DNA of 64,000 nucleotides from Gilvimarinus algae (GCF_030518215.1 NZ_JAULRT010000060.1:398212-462211), one strand, 5' to 3'; shown: positions 48,377-57,903, counted from the first letter of the stretch. The notes: generated by a model not told the origin, from the sequence alone. Program-made: numbers and translations.

Positions 48377-48999
48377 AGCTCTTTAGTCTCTAACATCAGG
48401 CGTAGCTTCTGCATGGACAGCCGCAGCCGTCCTTTGAGCGTACCCAGAGGCACGTTCAATTCTTCAGCGACTTCCTGATGGGTTTTGCCTTCGTAGTACA
48501 CTTTTCTAACGGCGATCATCTGCTCTTCAGGCAGTTCCCCGATCGACTGGCGTAAATGCTTTTCCGCCGACAGTGCCTGAATAGAACGCACGGTGCTGTC
48601 TTCGGTGGGTATCTGCCAGAGATCTTCAGTTTCGACGTTAATTTCTGCCTTCATACGCCCCATCTTGCGCAACAGATCAATCCTTTGATTGCGGGTGATG
48701 GTAAAAATCCAGGTCGAGGCCGACGCCAGTGAATCCACGTACTTGTCCGCACTGCGCCAGACACTGGTCATGACCTCCTGAACCAGCTCGTCAGCCTGCT
48801 GACTGATCCCCTGGTTCATGGCATAGGCTTTGATACGCGGGGCAAAGTAATCGTATATCTTGCGAAAAGCCTCTCGATCTCTGTCCCGGGCGACGAGGTG
48901 GAGCAACTCAGCCCAGTACTGCGCATCGGATTGGCTCTTGTCACCGGAATCGGTGCTCATAGATCTGACCTTGGACGTCACTGCTTTTGGGGGCGCCAT
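48373..48999 (-). CDS. rpoE: ECF RNA polymerase sigma factor, RpoE/ChrR (ECF11-like) type
   Basis: 208 residues. Region 2: FRKIYDYFAPRIKAYAMNQG, ADELVQEVMTSVWRSADKY and ASTWIFTITRNQRIDLLRK. Region 4: LPEEQMIAVRKVYYEGKTHQ, then EVAEELNVPLGTLKGRLRL. With the adjacent ChrR it forms a photo-oxidative-stress-type switch. GTG/ATG choice: the ATG at 48999 has GAGG six bases upstream; the internal ATG at 48960 is a fair alternative. A promoter of the expected ECF11 type precedes it, suggesting autoregulation. Confidence 0.93.
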   Translation of the reverse strand: MAPPKAVTSKVRSMSTDSGDKSQSDAQYWAELLHLVARDRDREAFRKIYDYFAPRIKAYAMNQGISQQADELVQEVMTSVWRSADKYVDSLASASTWIFTITRNQRIDLLRKMGRMKAEINVETEDLWQIPTEDSTVRSIQALSAEKHLRQSIGELPEEQMIAVRKVYYEGKTHQEVAEELNVPLGTLKGRLRLSMQKLRLMLETKEL

Positions 49000-49037
49000 G
49001 TTCTGCCTCGTTTCCTGACCGTGGTTTTTCGGTCGTT

Positions 49038-49065
49038 TATACGGCTAAGTGGCGCCTGCGGATCA
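49038..49065 (-). promoter_or_regulatory. ECF-type promoter of the sigma-chrR operon
   Basis: On the minus strand TGATCC (49060-49065), 16 bp, CGTATA (49038-49043). This resembles the promoter described for RpoE-ChrR systems and implies autoregulation. Start of transcription would be near 49030. Confidence 0.65.
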
Positions 49066-49235
49066 CTAGCATAGCATGGGAAGGGTGGGGAGGCGCCGAT
49101 GGAAATCTTGATGAAAAATGCGACATTTTTCGGCAGGGTTGAAGCGGAGCGTTTCGACCTATACGCTGGCCGCGTCTGCATTGATCAAAAATTCCGATCG
49201 ATTTATTGAAAAAACTCTCACAATAGCGTTTTCTT

Positions 49236-49263
49236 TGATCTCTCGTCGTTCGACGTGCGTACC
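49236..49263 (+). promoter_or_regulatory. ECF-type promoter of the FAS1 lipoprotein gene
   Basis: TGATCT (49236-49241), 16 bp, CGTACC (49258-49263), with the same spacing as the sigma factor's own promoter; 45 bp before the ATG at 49308. Confidence 0.6.
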
Positions 49264-49307
49264 TCCGCCTGCACTAACAACCTCGTACTTTTTGCAGGAG
49301 AAGCAAG

Positions 49308-51143
49308 ATGAATAAGTCAACATTGAGGTACTTACTAATAGTCGCTCTGACCTTTGGCCTTGTGGCCTGTGGTAGCGATGACGACGATAATCACAATCCC
49401 CCACCCCCTCCTGAAGCAGAGACAATTGTCGATGTGGCGGTTGCCAACGGCAACTTCACCACCTTGGTGGCAGCGCTCGAAGCAACAGGACTCGATGAAA
49501 CCCTGGACGACGAAAACGCGACCTTTACGGTCTTTGCTCCCACCGATGACGCCTTTGCCCTGTTGGGGCAGGACACCATTGATGGTTTATTGGCGGACAC
49601 CGACACACTTTCCAATATTCTGCTCTATCACGTAATAGCGGATGCTGAGGTAGACGCTGAGGCAGCTGTTGCAAGCGCGGGGACAACCGTAGAGATGGCC
49701 AACGGTCAGCGAGTGGGCCTGTCTCTTGAAGGCGAATCTTTGCTGGTGAATCTGTCGATGGTAACCATGACCGATATCGAGACAGACAACGGCATTATCC
49801 ACGTGATCGACGCGGTGCTGATGCCTCCGGCCGAGCGCGGCGAGCCGAGCATGAATATTGTCGAGACGGCCGTCGATAACGGCAACTTCACAACCTTGGT
49901 AGCGGCCCTGCAGGCGGCGGATCTGGATACCACCCTGGCCAATGAAGCCGAGACCTTTACGGTTTTCGCCCCGACTGATGACGCGTTTGCCATGGTCGGT
50001 GAAGAGAACATCAACGCGCTGCTCAATGATCAGCAAGCTCTGCAAGCGGTTCTGCTTCAGCACGTGATCAGCGGTGCTGAGGTCACTTCCGTGGATGCCT
50101 ACGCTGCCAATGGCACAGCCGTCGAGACAGCCAGCGGCGCTGAGGTGATGGTTGATATCGTCGATCGCATGCTCACCGTCGGTGGAGCTGAAGTTGTCAT
50201 GTCTGACATATACACCACCAATGGCGTGATCCACGTAATCGACACTGTCATTGTCGGCGACGTCGAACTGCCGGCACCACCCAAGTCAATTGTCGATGTG
50301 GCCATGGAGGCGGGAAGCTTCGATACGCTTGTTGCCGCTCTTCAGGCGACTGGACTCGATACAGTGCTGGCAGACCTTGACAGCGAGTTTACCGTCTTTG
50401 CCCCGACGGACGACGCCTTTGCTACCCTGGGCCAGGACACGATTGATGCGCTGCTGGCCGATACCGATACCCTCAGCGATATTCTGTTGTACCACGTGAT
50501 TGTGGGTGGCGAAGTACTGGCCGATGCGGCGATTACGGTTGCCGGTTCGGATATGCCTAAGATCACCATGGGTAACGACGACATGGCCGCTCTGTCGCTC
50601 AACAATGACAACCTCTACATCAACACCGCGACTGTGGCCCAGCCTAATGTCATGGCAGATAACGGCGTCATCCACGTCATCGACCAAGTGATTATGCCGC
50701 CTGCCGAGATGGGCATGCCCGATAGCAACATTGTTGAGACGGCGGTAGCGGCTGGTAATTTCACCACCTTGGTAAGTGCTCTGCAGGCTGCGAATCTTGA
50801 TGGTGTCTTGGCTGACGAAAGTGAGACGTTTACCGTCTTTGCGCCCACGGATGCGGCCTTTGACAAAATCGACAGCGCCACATTGGATGCCCTGATCATG
50901 GATGTGCCGGCCCTGACCAATGTCCTGTTGCAGCACGTTATCCAAGGTGCCGCAGTGGACTCGGTAACGGCCTTTACCCTTAATGGCACCAGCGTCAATA
51001 CCGCCGCTGACGAGGACGTCACCATTGAAGTGGTTGATGGCATGTTGCAGGTGCAAGGTTCCAACATCACCACCTTTGATATTTACACCAACAATGGTGT
51101 GATTCATGTGATCGACACGGTGATCACTGAAACGCTCGAATAA
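49308..51143 (+). CDS. Lipoprotein with four fasciclin (FAS1) domains
   Basis: 611 residues. Signal with lipobox LVAC (Cys21), an Asp/Pro-rich linker, then four FAS1 domains at about 39-173, 183-316, 327-464 and 474-608, each with the TFTVFAPTDDAF and (L)HVI...NGVIHVID boxes. Domains 1 and 3 share LLYHVI and MPPAE, whereas 2 and 4 share LLQHVI and a TNNGVIHVIDTVI end, so the gene arose by doubling a two-domain unit. FAS1 domains mediate adhesion at cell surfaces. Divergent from the ECF sigma gene with a matching promoter; strong terminator downstream. Confidence 0.93.
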   Translation: MNKSTLRYLLIVALTFGLVACGSDDDDNHNPPPPPEAETIVDVAVANGNFTTLVAALEATGLDETLDDENATFTVFAPTDDAFALLGQDTIDGLLADTDTLSNILLYHVIADAEVDAEAAVASAGTTVEMANGQRVGLSLEGESLLVNLSMVTMTDIETDNGIIHVIDAVLMPPAERGEPSMNIVETAVDNGNFTTLVAALQAADLDTTLANEAETFTVFAPTDDAFAMVGEENINALLNDQQALQAVLLQHVISGAEVTSVDAYAANGTAVETASGAEVMVDIVDRMLTVGGAEVVMSDIYTTNGVIHVIDTVIVGDVELPAPPKSIVDVAMEAGSFDTLVAALQATGLDTVLADLDSEFTVFAPTDDAFATLGQDTIDALLADTDTLSDILLYHVIVGGEVLADAAITVAGSDMPKITMGNDDMAALSLNNDNLYINTATVAQPNVMADNGVIHVIDQVIMPPAEMGMPDSNIVETAVAAGNFTTLVSALQAANLDGVLADESETFTVFAPTDAAFDKIDSATLDALIMDVPALTNVLLQHVIQGAAVDSVTAFTLNGTSVNTAADEDVTIEVVDGMLQVQGSNITTFDIYTNNGVIHVIDTVITETLE

Positions 51144-51163
51144 CCCTTGTCCCACTGTGTTGC

Positions 51164-51189
51164 AGGGGCCCTTCTGGGCCCCTTTTTTT
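51164..51189 (+). terminator. Terminator of the FAS1 gene
   Basis: AGGGGCCC-TTCT-GGGCCCCT stem-loop followed by seven T residues. Confidence 0.9.
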
Positions 51190-54100
51190 ATTCGCCTGGC
51201 TCCAGCAGTACCAGGGTCTGACCGGGTTTTACGCCGTTTCCCGGTGCTTTTAGAATCTGCTTCACACGCCCGGCGGCCGGGGCGGTAATGTTTATTTCCA
51301 TTTTCATGGACTCCAGCACCAGCAGGGTTTGACCGGCTTGTACGTTCTCACCCACCTCTGCCTTGATTTGCCAGATACTGCCCGAGACGGAACTGTCCAC
51401 GGGAATGTCGCCGTCCGCCATGTCCAACTCACTATCGGTTTCCTTTTGCTCTACGGGGGTAAAGTTAAACTGTCCGTCTGCGTGCCAACGCTCGAGCTCT
51501 TCGTCAAACGCCTGTTGTCGAAGGGCCTGAAAGCGGTCGATGTCGGCTTGATGCTCGGTAAGGAACCGCTCGTAATCCGACAGGCTGAACTCGGTGGGCT
51601 CAATGCGTATCGGGTAATGCCCGCGCGGAAAGTCGCGACGCATTTGCTTTAGCTCCTCGGCTTCTACCGGATAAAAACGTATCTGATCGAAAAAGCGAAG
51701 CAGCCAACGCTGGTCAAACTCCGCTGTTTTTCGATAGCGATTCCACATTTGCAGGGTGCGCCCCACAAACTGGTAGCCTCCCGGCCCCTCCATGCCGTAC
51801 ACACACAAGTAAGCGCCGCCAATACCGACGGAGTTTTCCGCGGTCCAGGTGCGGGCGGGGTTGTATTTTGTGGTTACCAAGCGATGGCGCGGATCCATCG
51901 GCGTTGCGACCGGTGCGCCCAAATAAACATCCCCAAGACCCATAACTAGGTAAGAGGCGTTAAATACGATCTGCTTTACTTGCTCGATACTTTCCAGGCC
52001 ATTGATTCGGCGAATGAATTCCAGATTTGAAGGGCACCAGGGTGCGCCGGGGCGCACACTCTGCTCATATTTGGCAATGGCTTCGCGACAGGCGTCGTCA
52101 TCCCAGGATAGAGGCAGGTGCACAATGCGCGAGGGCAAGCTTAACTCGGCAATTTGGGTGGCGAGGTGCTTTTCGCCTTTTTGCAAATGCACAAGCAGCT
52201 GCTTCAGAGATATTTGCTGGCTATCGTAGTGGATTTGTAGCGAGCGAATGCCGGGTGTCAGTTCGCGCATGCCCGGTGCCGGGTTTTGCTCGAGCCATCG
52301 CATCAGTGCATGGGCGCGAAAGCGCAGCTTGATATCCAGCTGCAGCGGGCCGTACTCCACCAGTAAAAAGTGATCGCCGGCAACGCGGTAATTCACCGCT
52401 TCACCGACTTCGTCAGCGAGCATGGTTGCCACCACCGGAGATGACAGAGAATCTAGACAGAGCTCTGACGACTCGCCGTTTGCGGGTGCAAGATGTGCAA
52501 TAGTTAGGTTTTGCGTTCTCTCAATACCAACAGCCGTGTCTACCGTAACCGGCACAAAACGAATTTTATCCCCCGCGCGTAGCTGGCCAAGTTTCCAAAG
52601 ATCGGCGGAAATGACCGTTGCCGGACAGACGAAACCACCGAGAGACGGTCCGTCCGGGCCGAGAATGACGGGCATGTCGCCGGTGAAATCCACGGTACCA
52701 AAAGCGTAGGCATTGTCGTGAATATTAGACGGGTGCATACCTGCTTCGCCGCCAGTGGTGCGAGCCCACTGCGGTTTGGGCCCATTCAGTCGTACCCCAG
52801 TGCGGCTGGAGTTGTAGTGCACCTCCCAATCGGTAGTGAAGAAGGCGTCGATGTCGTCGCCGGTAAAAAAATCAGGTGCTCCGTGTGGCCCGTAGATAAC
52901 GCGCAGTTCCCAGTGATTGCCAATGGCCGGTTTTAACGCATCGGGAAGTTCTGCGATTTTTACTGGCGGGGCTTCAGTGCAGTGAAGCACATCACCGGCC
53001 AACAGTGCGCGACCATTGTGGCCGCCAAACTGACCTAGGGTAAAGGTCGAGCGCGAGCCCAGGTAAAGCGGGCACGCTATGCCTCCGGCCAGCGCTAGGT
53101 AGGCGCGCGCGCCTGTTTCACTGACTCGGCCCAAAGTCAGTGTTTGACCGGCTTTAACTGAAAAAACTGCCCAGTTCTTGAGCGTTACACCGTCGAGCTT
53201 GGCCTCGATATCGGCGCCGGCGAGCGCGCACTGGGTGTCAAAACCAAATTTTAGGCTGGGGCCCGCCACGGTGATTTCCAAAGCGGCGGCGCTAGCATCG
53301 TTACCAAGCAGTCGATTGGCGAGGCGAAACGAATAGTTGTCGAATGGGCCAGAAGGGGGAACGCCGATATGCCAATAACCGCTGCGGCCGGGGAAATCCT
53401 GAATAGTGGTTTGTGTGCCGCCTGACAAGACATCGATGCGAGCTTCACAAAAGCCGCGTTCGTTCAGGTAGCGGGTGGTGATATCGCCCTTGAGGAAGAT
53501 CGGCTCGGCCAAAAGTTCTGTCACGTACGCTTTGTTGGTCTCTATGCCGTAGAGACTGCTGTCTTGCAGTGTTTTCGATAACAGTGCAATGGCTGCGTCA
53601 CGGTTGTGGCTTTTAACAATGACTTTGGCGAGCATGGGGTCGAAGTAAGGCGACACCTCCAGGCCGGACTCTATCCAGTGATCAATACGCACGACTTTTT
53701 CGTCACTGCGCTCGTTGATGGGAAAGCTGACCTCGCTCAGAAGCCCCGCGCTGGGCTGAAAGTTCTTGGCCGGGTCTTCAGCGTAGAGTCGCACCTGAAT
53801 GGCGTGACCCACGGGTTTTAGTTGGGAGAATTCCTTCTCAATATCTATGGGTTCGCCGCTTGCCAGACGAATCATCCACGCGACGAGGTCCACCCCCCAG
53901 ACTTCTTCGGTGACGCCATGCTCCACCTGCAGGCGGGTGTTGACTTCGAGAAAGTAGAAGTGCTCCTCAAGGGCATCGTAGATATATTCGACTGTGCCGG
54001 CGCTGCGGTAGCTGACAGCGCCCAAGAGGCGCGCTGCGGTATCGTGCATGGCGTGTCGAACCGAGTCCGGCAGATTGGGAGCGGGACATTCCTCAATGAC

Positions 54101-54808
54101 TTTTTGATTGCGCCTTTGACTTGAGCAGTCGCGCTCGCCAATGGCAACGGCTTTACCTTCACCGTCACCAAATACCTGCACTTCAATGTGCCTTGCTCTA
54201 TCGATAAACTTCTCTAGGAAAACGCGATCGTCGGAAAAGTTATTGGCACCCAGTTTGCGCACAGAGTCGAAACTGTTTTTGAGATCGTCTTCACTCAGGC
54301 ACAAGTGCATACCAATGCCGCCGCCCCCGGCACTGCTTTTCAGCATAACCGGAAAGCCTATCTCGTGTGCCCGCGCTATGGCATCCTCAAGCGAGTCCAG
54401 AAGCCCGGTGCCCGGTACCAGAGGCACGTCATTTTGCTCGGCTACAGTGCGAGCGGTGTGCTTAAGGCCGAAGGTATCCATCTGTTGAGCTGTGGGGCCG
54501 ATAAAAGCAATTCCCCGACTCTCACAGCGCTTGACAAAGGTCGGGTTTTCGCTCAGAAAGCCATAGCCTGGATGGATGGCATCGGCACCGCACTGCTGGG
54601 CAATTTGCAGTATTTTGTCTTGGTCGAGGTAGGTGTCGGTTGCGCCGCCTTCGCCGAGAGTAAAGGCCGCGTCTGCCTGGCGTACATGCAAACTGTCGGC
54701 ATCTGCGTCGGCATAAACCGCGATAGACTCGATACCCATTTGTTGTAGTGTGCGGATAATGCGAACGGCGATGGCGCCACGGTTGGCAATTAGAACCTTA
54801 TTAAACAT
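51188..54808 (-). CDS. Biotin-dependent guanidine (urea-type) carboxylase
   Basis: 1206 residues. Order: biotin carboxylase/ATP-grasp (1-450; MFNKVLIANRGAIAVRIIRT, SSAGGGGIGMH, ECPAPNLP), KipA-like (about 455-770; GGTQTTIQDFPGRSGYWH) and KipI-like carboxyltransferase parts (~790-1000), linker, and a biotinyl domain with Lys1169 in LESMKME. Conventionally named urea carboxylase, but the operon's guanidine-I riboswitch and paired DUF1989 genes point to guanidine carboxylation to carboxyguanidine. Which substrate is preferred cannot be told from my reading of the active site. Last gene of the operon; no allophanate hydrolase follows. Confidence 0.92.
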   Translation of the reverse strand: MFNKVLIANRGAIAVRIIRTLQQMGIESIAVYADADADSLHVRQADAAFTLGEGGATDTYLDQDKILQIAQQCGADAIHPGYGFLSENPTFVKRCESRGIAFIGPTAQQMDTFGLKHTARTVAEQNDVPLVPGTGLLDSLEDAIARAHEIGFPVMLKSSAGGGGIGMHLCLSEDDLKNSFDSVRKLGANNFSDDRVFLEKFIDRARHIEVQVFGDGEGKAVAIGERDCSSQRRNQKVIEECPAPNLPDSVRHAMHDTAARLLGAVSYRSAGTVEYIYDALEEHFYFLEVNTRLQVEHGVTEEVWGVDLVAWMIRLASGEPIDIEKEFSQLKPVGHAIQVRLYAEDPAKNFQPSAGLLSEVSFPINERSDEKVVRIDHWIESGLEVSPYFDPMLAKVIVKSHNRDAAIALLSKTLQDSSLYGIETNKAYVTELLAEPIFLKGDITTRYLNERGFCEARIDVLSGGTQTTIQDFPGRSGYWHIGVPPSGPFDNYSFRLANRLLGNDASAAALEITVAGPSLKFGFDTQCALAGADIEAKLDGVTLKNWAVFSVKAGQTLTLGRVSETGARAYLALAGGIACPLYLGSRSTFTLGQFGGHNGRALLAGDVLHCTEAPPVKIAELPDALKPAIGNHWELRVIYGPHGAPDFFTGDDIDAFFTTDWEVHYNSSRTGVRLNGPKPQWARTTGGEAGMHPSNIHDNAYAFGTVDFTGDMPVILGPDGPSLGGFVCPATVISADLWKLGQLRAGDKIRFVPVTVDTAVGIERTQNLTIAHLAPANGESSELCLDSLSSPVVATMLADEVGEAVNYRVAGDHFLLVEYGPLQLDIKLRFRAHALMRWLEQNPAPGMRELTPGIRSLQIHYDSQQISLKQLLVHLQKGEKHLATQIAELSLPSRIVHLPLSWDDDACREAIAKYEQSVRPGAPWCPSNLEFIRRINGLESIEQVKQIVFNASYLVMGLGDVYLGAPVATPMDPRHRLVTTKYNPARTWTAENSVGIGGAYLCVYGMEGPGGYQFVGRTLQMWNRYRKTAEFDQRWLLRFFDQIRFYPVEAEELKQMRRDFPRGHYPIRIEPTEFSLSDYERFLTEHQADIDRFQALRQQAFDEELERWHADGQFNFTPVEQKETDSELDMADGDIPVDSSVSGSIWQIKAEVGENVQAGQTLLVLESMKMEINITAPAAGRVKQILKAPGNGVKPGQTLVLLEPGE

Positions 54809-54877
54809 AATTTCACTCCGGCGGGTCGTCCCGGAAGCTGCCTTGCTCGGGCAGGGGTCGTCCCCCGCGGCAGGTAT

Positions 54878-55519
54878 TTAGTCCCAAATAATCATTTCTA
54901 CCGGTGTCGGGTTGTAGCCGTTGCACGGGTTGTTCAGTTGCGGGCAGTTAGACATCAATACCAGCACGTCCATCAGTGCGGTCATTTCCACGTATTTTCC
55001 CGGTGCGGAAATACCGTCTTCAAAACTCAATCCGCCCTCCGGGGTAACGGGCACATTCATAAAAAAATTAATGTTGTGAGTGATGTCTCTTTTGCTTAGC
55101 CCGTACTCCGGGTGCTCGGCAATGGCCAGCATCCAGCTGTCTCTACAGGCGTGCATGCAGCGCTTCTCAAGATCGTAGCGCACGGTGTTGCTTTCCGTGG
55201 CGCAGGCGCCTCCGAGGGTATCGTGTCTGCCGCAGGTATCGGCAGTGATTTCCAGCATGGGGTTATTCAAGCTGGAGCGCAGTACACTGCCTGCGCTTAA
55301 GTAGACATTGCCCTGCTCGCGCAACGTGTCCATGGCGCTGTAGCGCTCGGTGACATCCGCTGCATTGAAGAACAGGGTGTCTGCCGCCTGGTTGCCGTGC
55401 GTGTCGAGAATACGCAGAGTCTGGCCGCGCCTAAGCGGTGCAAGGTAATAGTCACCTGCCCCGACATGTGTTCGGCTGACGGCGCTGTGTACGTCCAGTG
55501 AGCTCTCTCTAATGCTCAT
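54878..55519 (-). CDS. DUF1989 protein, carboxyguanidine deiminase subunit (urea carboxylase-associated protein 1)
   Basis: 213 residues. Conserved elements: DTHGNQAADTLFFNA, TADTCGRHDTLGGAC, NINFFMNVPV and CPQLNNPCNGYNPTPVEM, with several Cys/His suited to zinc. The annotation 'urea carboxylase-associated' is older; in Pseudomonas the pair of DUF1989 proteins was shown to be a heterodimeric carboxyguanidine deiminase giving allophanate. Here it lies 69 bp upstream of the carboxylase and 8 bp after its partner. No gene letter is assigned because I cannot tell which subunit is A or B. Confidence 0.88.
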   Translation of the reverse strand: MSIRESSLDVHSAVSRTHVGAGDYYLAPLRRGQTLRILDTHGNQAADTLFFNAADVTERYSAMDTLREQGNVYLSAGSVLRSSLNNPMLEITADTCGRHDTLGGACATESNTVRYDLEKRCMHACRDSWMLAIAEHPEYGLSKRDITHNINFFMNVPVTPEGGLSFEDGISAPGKYVEMTALMDVLVLMSNCPQLNNPCNGYNPTPVEMIIWD

Positions 55520-55527
55520 TGCTCCCC

Positions 55528-56244
55528 CTAAAGACCGATATGGTAAAGCGTATTATTGGCAAAGCCCCTGTGGTTCTCGGGCCTTGAGTTCAGGCAGAGG
55601 TCGTCGCTTTGAACAGGTTCTGCCAGTCCCAGTTCTATTTCAATGTCGCCGCGTGGGTAGACTTCGCTCTGATCGAGCGGGTGTGGGCAGGTGTGCAGTA
55701 TCACCAGGGTGTCCATTTCAAAGCGCAAAGTCACCTGCCGCATCTTGGAGGGGTAGTCACTGTCAAGCGTCAGCTTCCCTTCAGCGTCTGTACTCGTTCT
55801 GCTGAACCAGTTGATATTTGCAGCGAGATCAGCTCGGCCGAGCCCGTATTTGGCCAGTTCAACCAGAAATGCATCATGGCCGTTTTGGTACCACTGATTG
55901 CGGTCCTGTTGATAGTTGCGCTCACCCCAGAGCGCGGCCACCTTTTGTGCATTGCTGCTGCCGCATACCGTATCGTGCCAGCCGTGACTGTCTTCGATGA
56001 CAGAAGCGAAAATTCGCCCCATGTCAGAATAGAGGCAGTGTCCGCGAGTCAGTTTGAAGGTGTGCTGACATTTGAGCGTATCCGGAGCGTTGTAGCGCTC
56101 AAGCAGTTGACGGGGGTTGTAAAACAGCATGCCGACATTGCCAATGCCGGTGGTGTCGGTCAGGCGCATGGCGCTGCCGCGACGCATTTCCAACGACCAA
56201 TGACTGGCGCCGGGTAGTAACGTGGTGTAGTCGATACGTTTCAC
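55528..56244 (-). CDS. DUF1989 protein, second carboxyguanidine deiminase subunit (urea carboxylase-associated protein 2)
   Basis: 238 residues, GTG start overlapping the ABC ATPase stop by 4 bp. Related to its neighbour but diverged: DTTGIGNVGMLFYNPRQLLE, DSHGWHDTVCGSSN and CPHPLDQSEVYPRGDIEIEL replace the corresponding motifs. In particular TCGRHD becomes SHGWHD, so the metal-site Cys differs between subunits. Expected to form a complex with the protein encoded at 54878-55519. Confidence 0.88.
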   Translation of the reverse strand: MKRIDYTTLLPGASHWSLEMRRGSAMRLTDTTGIGNVGMLFYNPRQLLERYNAPDTLKCQHTFKLTRGHCLYSDMGRIFASVIEDSHGWHDTVCGSSNAQKVAALWGERNYQQDRNQWYQNGHDAFLVELAKYGLGRADLAANINWFSRTSTDAEGKLTLDSDYPSKMRQVTLRFEMDTLVILHTCPHPLDQSEVYPRGDIEIELGLAEPVQSDDLCLNSRPENHRGFANNTLYHIGL

Positions 56245-57038
56245 GTAGTTTCTCCAGTGTTGGCATCGAATTTTTGCTCGGTGAGCTTTAAAGACTGTTC
56301 AATGGCGGCGACGGTTGTCGCTGGGGTTTTACCTACCGGCAAGTCGTAAGTGATACGCGCTCCCCAGGCTCCCGGGGCTTGAGGGTCGTGCCGTACTTTG
56401 TCAAATACCCACAGGCGAGTGCCCAGGTAAAATCCTTCGGCAAGATCGTGGGTGACCATAAACACGGTTAACTGATGTTCGCGCCACAACTCCAGAATCA
56501 ACTTGTGCATGTCGGCGCGAATCCCCGGGTCGAGTGCGCCGAAGGGTTCATCCAGTAGAAGCACCCTGGGTTTGCGAATCAGTGCCTGGGCAATCGCAAG
56601 GCGCTGACGCATGCCGCCTGACAGTTCGTGGGGGTATTTGAGAGCCGCATTGGCCAGCCCAACTTTTTCCAGCAGTGCCCGCGCCTCTTCAATCACTTGC
56701 GTTTTTTGCCTGCCAAAGAGTTTCCCCATCAGCGGCGAGTGCTCAAATTCCCGCGCGATGATGACATTGCTCAGAACATTTAGGTGCGGGAATACGGAGT
56801 ATTGCTGAAAAACAATGCCGCGAGTTTGATCCGGTTCGGTGCGGATAGGCGCGCCGTCCATTAACAGCCTGCCGCGGGTAGCGGTTTCCATACCCAGCAG
56901 CATTTTGAGGAAGGTGCTCTTGCCGCAGCCGGAGGTGCCGACCAGGGTGACGAATTCGCCGGCTTGCACGGTTTTGGAAATGTTTTCCAGAACAACATTA
57001 TCCCCGTACTCTTTCCAGAGCTTGTCGATCGCAATCAT
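56241..57038 (-). CDS. ABC transporter ATP-binding protein (NitT/TauT type)
   Basis: 265 residues from MIAIDKLWKEYGDNVV at 57038, overlapping the permease stop by 4 bp; the extension from 57074 lies inside the permease. Walker A GTSGCGKST, Q-loop FQQYSVFPHL, signature LSGGMRQR, Walker B VLLLDEPFGALD, switch His in MVTHDLAEG. Energises uptake, presumably of guanidine or a guanidino compound. Confidence 0.93.
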   Translation of the reverse strand: MIAIDKLWKEYGDNVVLENISKTVQAGEFVTLVGTSGCGKSTFLKMLLGMETATRGRLLMDGAPIRTEPDQTRGIVFQQYSVFPHLNVLSNVIIAREFEHSPLMGKLFGRQKTQVIEEARALLEKVGLANAALKYPHELSGGMRQRLAIAQALIRKPRVLLLDEPFGALDPGIRADMHKLILELWREHQLTVFMVTHDLAEGFYLGTRLWVFDKVRHDPQAPGAWGARITYDLPVGKTPATTVAAIEQSLKLTEQKFDANTGETT

Positions 57039-57856
57039 CGTGCGCCCCCCGTGTGGTGCCAGGGAAAGGCCCACAGGCTCAGTCGTGCCAGCAGCCAGTC
57101 GATGATAAAGGCCAGAAGTGTTATCCAGGCAACGTAGGGCAGAATGACATCCATGGACAAATAGCGGCGAACCAGAAAAATCCGATAGCCAAGTCCGTCG
57201 GTGGAGGCAATGCCCTCAGCGGCAATCAAAAACAGCCAGCCGGCACCGAGGGAAAGACGCACGGCGTTGATCAGGCGCGGCAGCAGCTGAGGTATCAGGA
57301 CCCGCCAGACGATGTGCCAACTGCTGGCGCCGAGTGTTTGTGCCTTGATCAGTTGTTCGCGTGGAATTTCCTGCGCGCAGCGCTGAATGTCCCGAGCAAT
57401 AAACGGGGCTACCCCAAAGATAATCAATGCCACTTTTGACAGTTCCCCAAGCCCGAACACAATAAATAATATGGGCAGTAGTGCCATGGGAGGGATTAGG
57501 GAAATCACAGTAATCAGAGGCGCCATGGACGAATAGGCGACGGGCAGTGCGCCGGTAATCAGTCCGAAGGTGAATCCAATCAGCGCGGCGATGCCAATGC
57601 CCAAGCCGAGGCGTGTGAGACTTGAACCTGTGTCTTGCCAGAACAGGTACTCGCCCGTGCGCTTGCTTGGCTCAAATGCCAGGCGATTGATGGCTTCGCC
57701 CATCTGCGCAAAGCTCGGTAGCAGCTTGTCATTGGGGTTGGCTTCCAGGCGTGCATCCGAGGCGATTACGTAGATCAGAAGCAGGGCGAACACAGGCAGC
57801 AGCCCCAGCAGGATACCAGCGGGCCGTGACGGCCTAAGGTTAACCAGGCGTTTCAT
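57035..57856 (-). CDS. ABC transporter permease (NitT/TauT type)
   Basis: 273 residues with about six membrane segments. The BPD-permease EAA-like loop is at IKAQTLGASSWHIVWRVLIP. GLGYRIFLVRRYLSMDVIL near the end is typical of the SsuC/TauC/NrtB branch. Belongs with the ATPase and binding protein on either side. Confidence 0.93.
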   Translation of the reverse strand: MKRLVNLRPSRPAGILLGLLPVFALLLIYVIASDARLEANPNDKLLPSFAQMGEAINRLAFEPSKRTGEYLFWQDTGSSLTRLGLGIGIAALIGFTFGLITGALPVAYSSMAPLITVISLIPPMALLPILFIVFGLGELSKVALIIFGVAPFIARDIQRCAQEIPREQLIKAQTLGASSWHIVWRVLIPQLLPRLINAVRLSLGAGWLFLIAAEGIASTDGLGYRIFLVRRYLSMDVILPYVAWITLLAFIIDWLLARLSLWAFPWHHTGGAR

Positions 57857-57903
57857 AGGCGTAGGGTTCCGGGCGGGAGTGAGCCTCCCGCCTTAGAGAG
57901 CGT

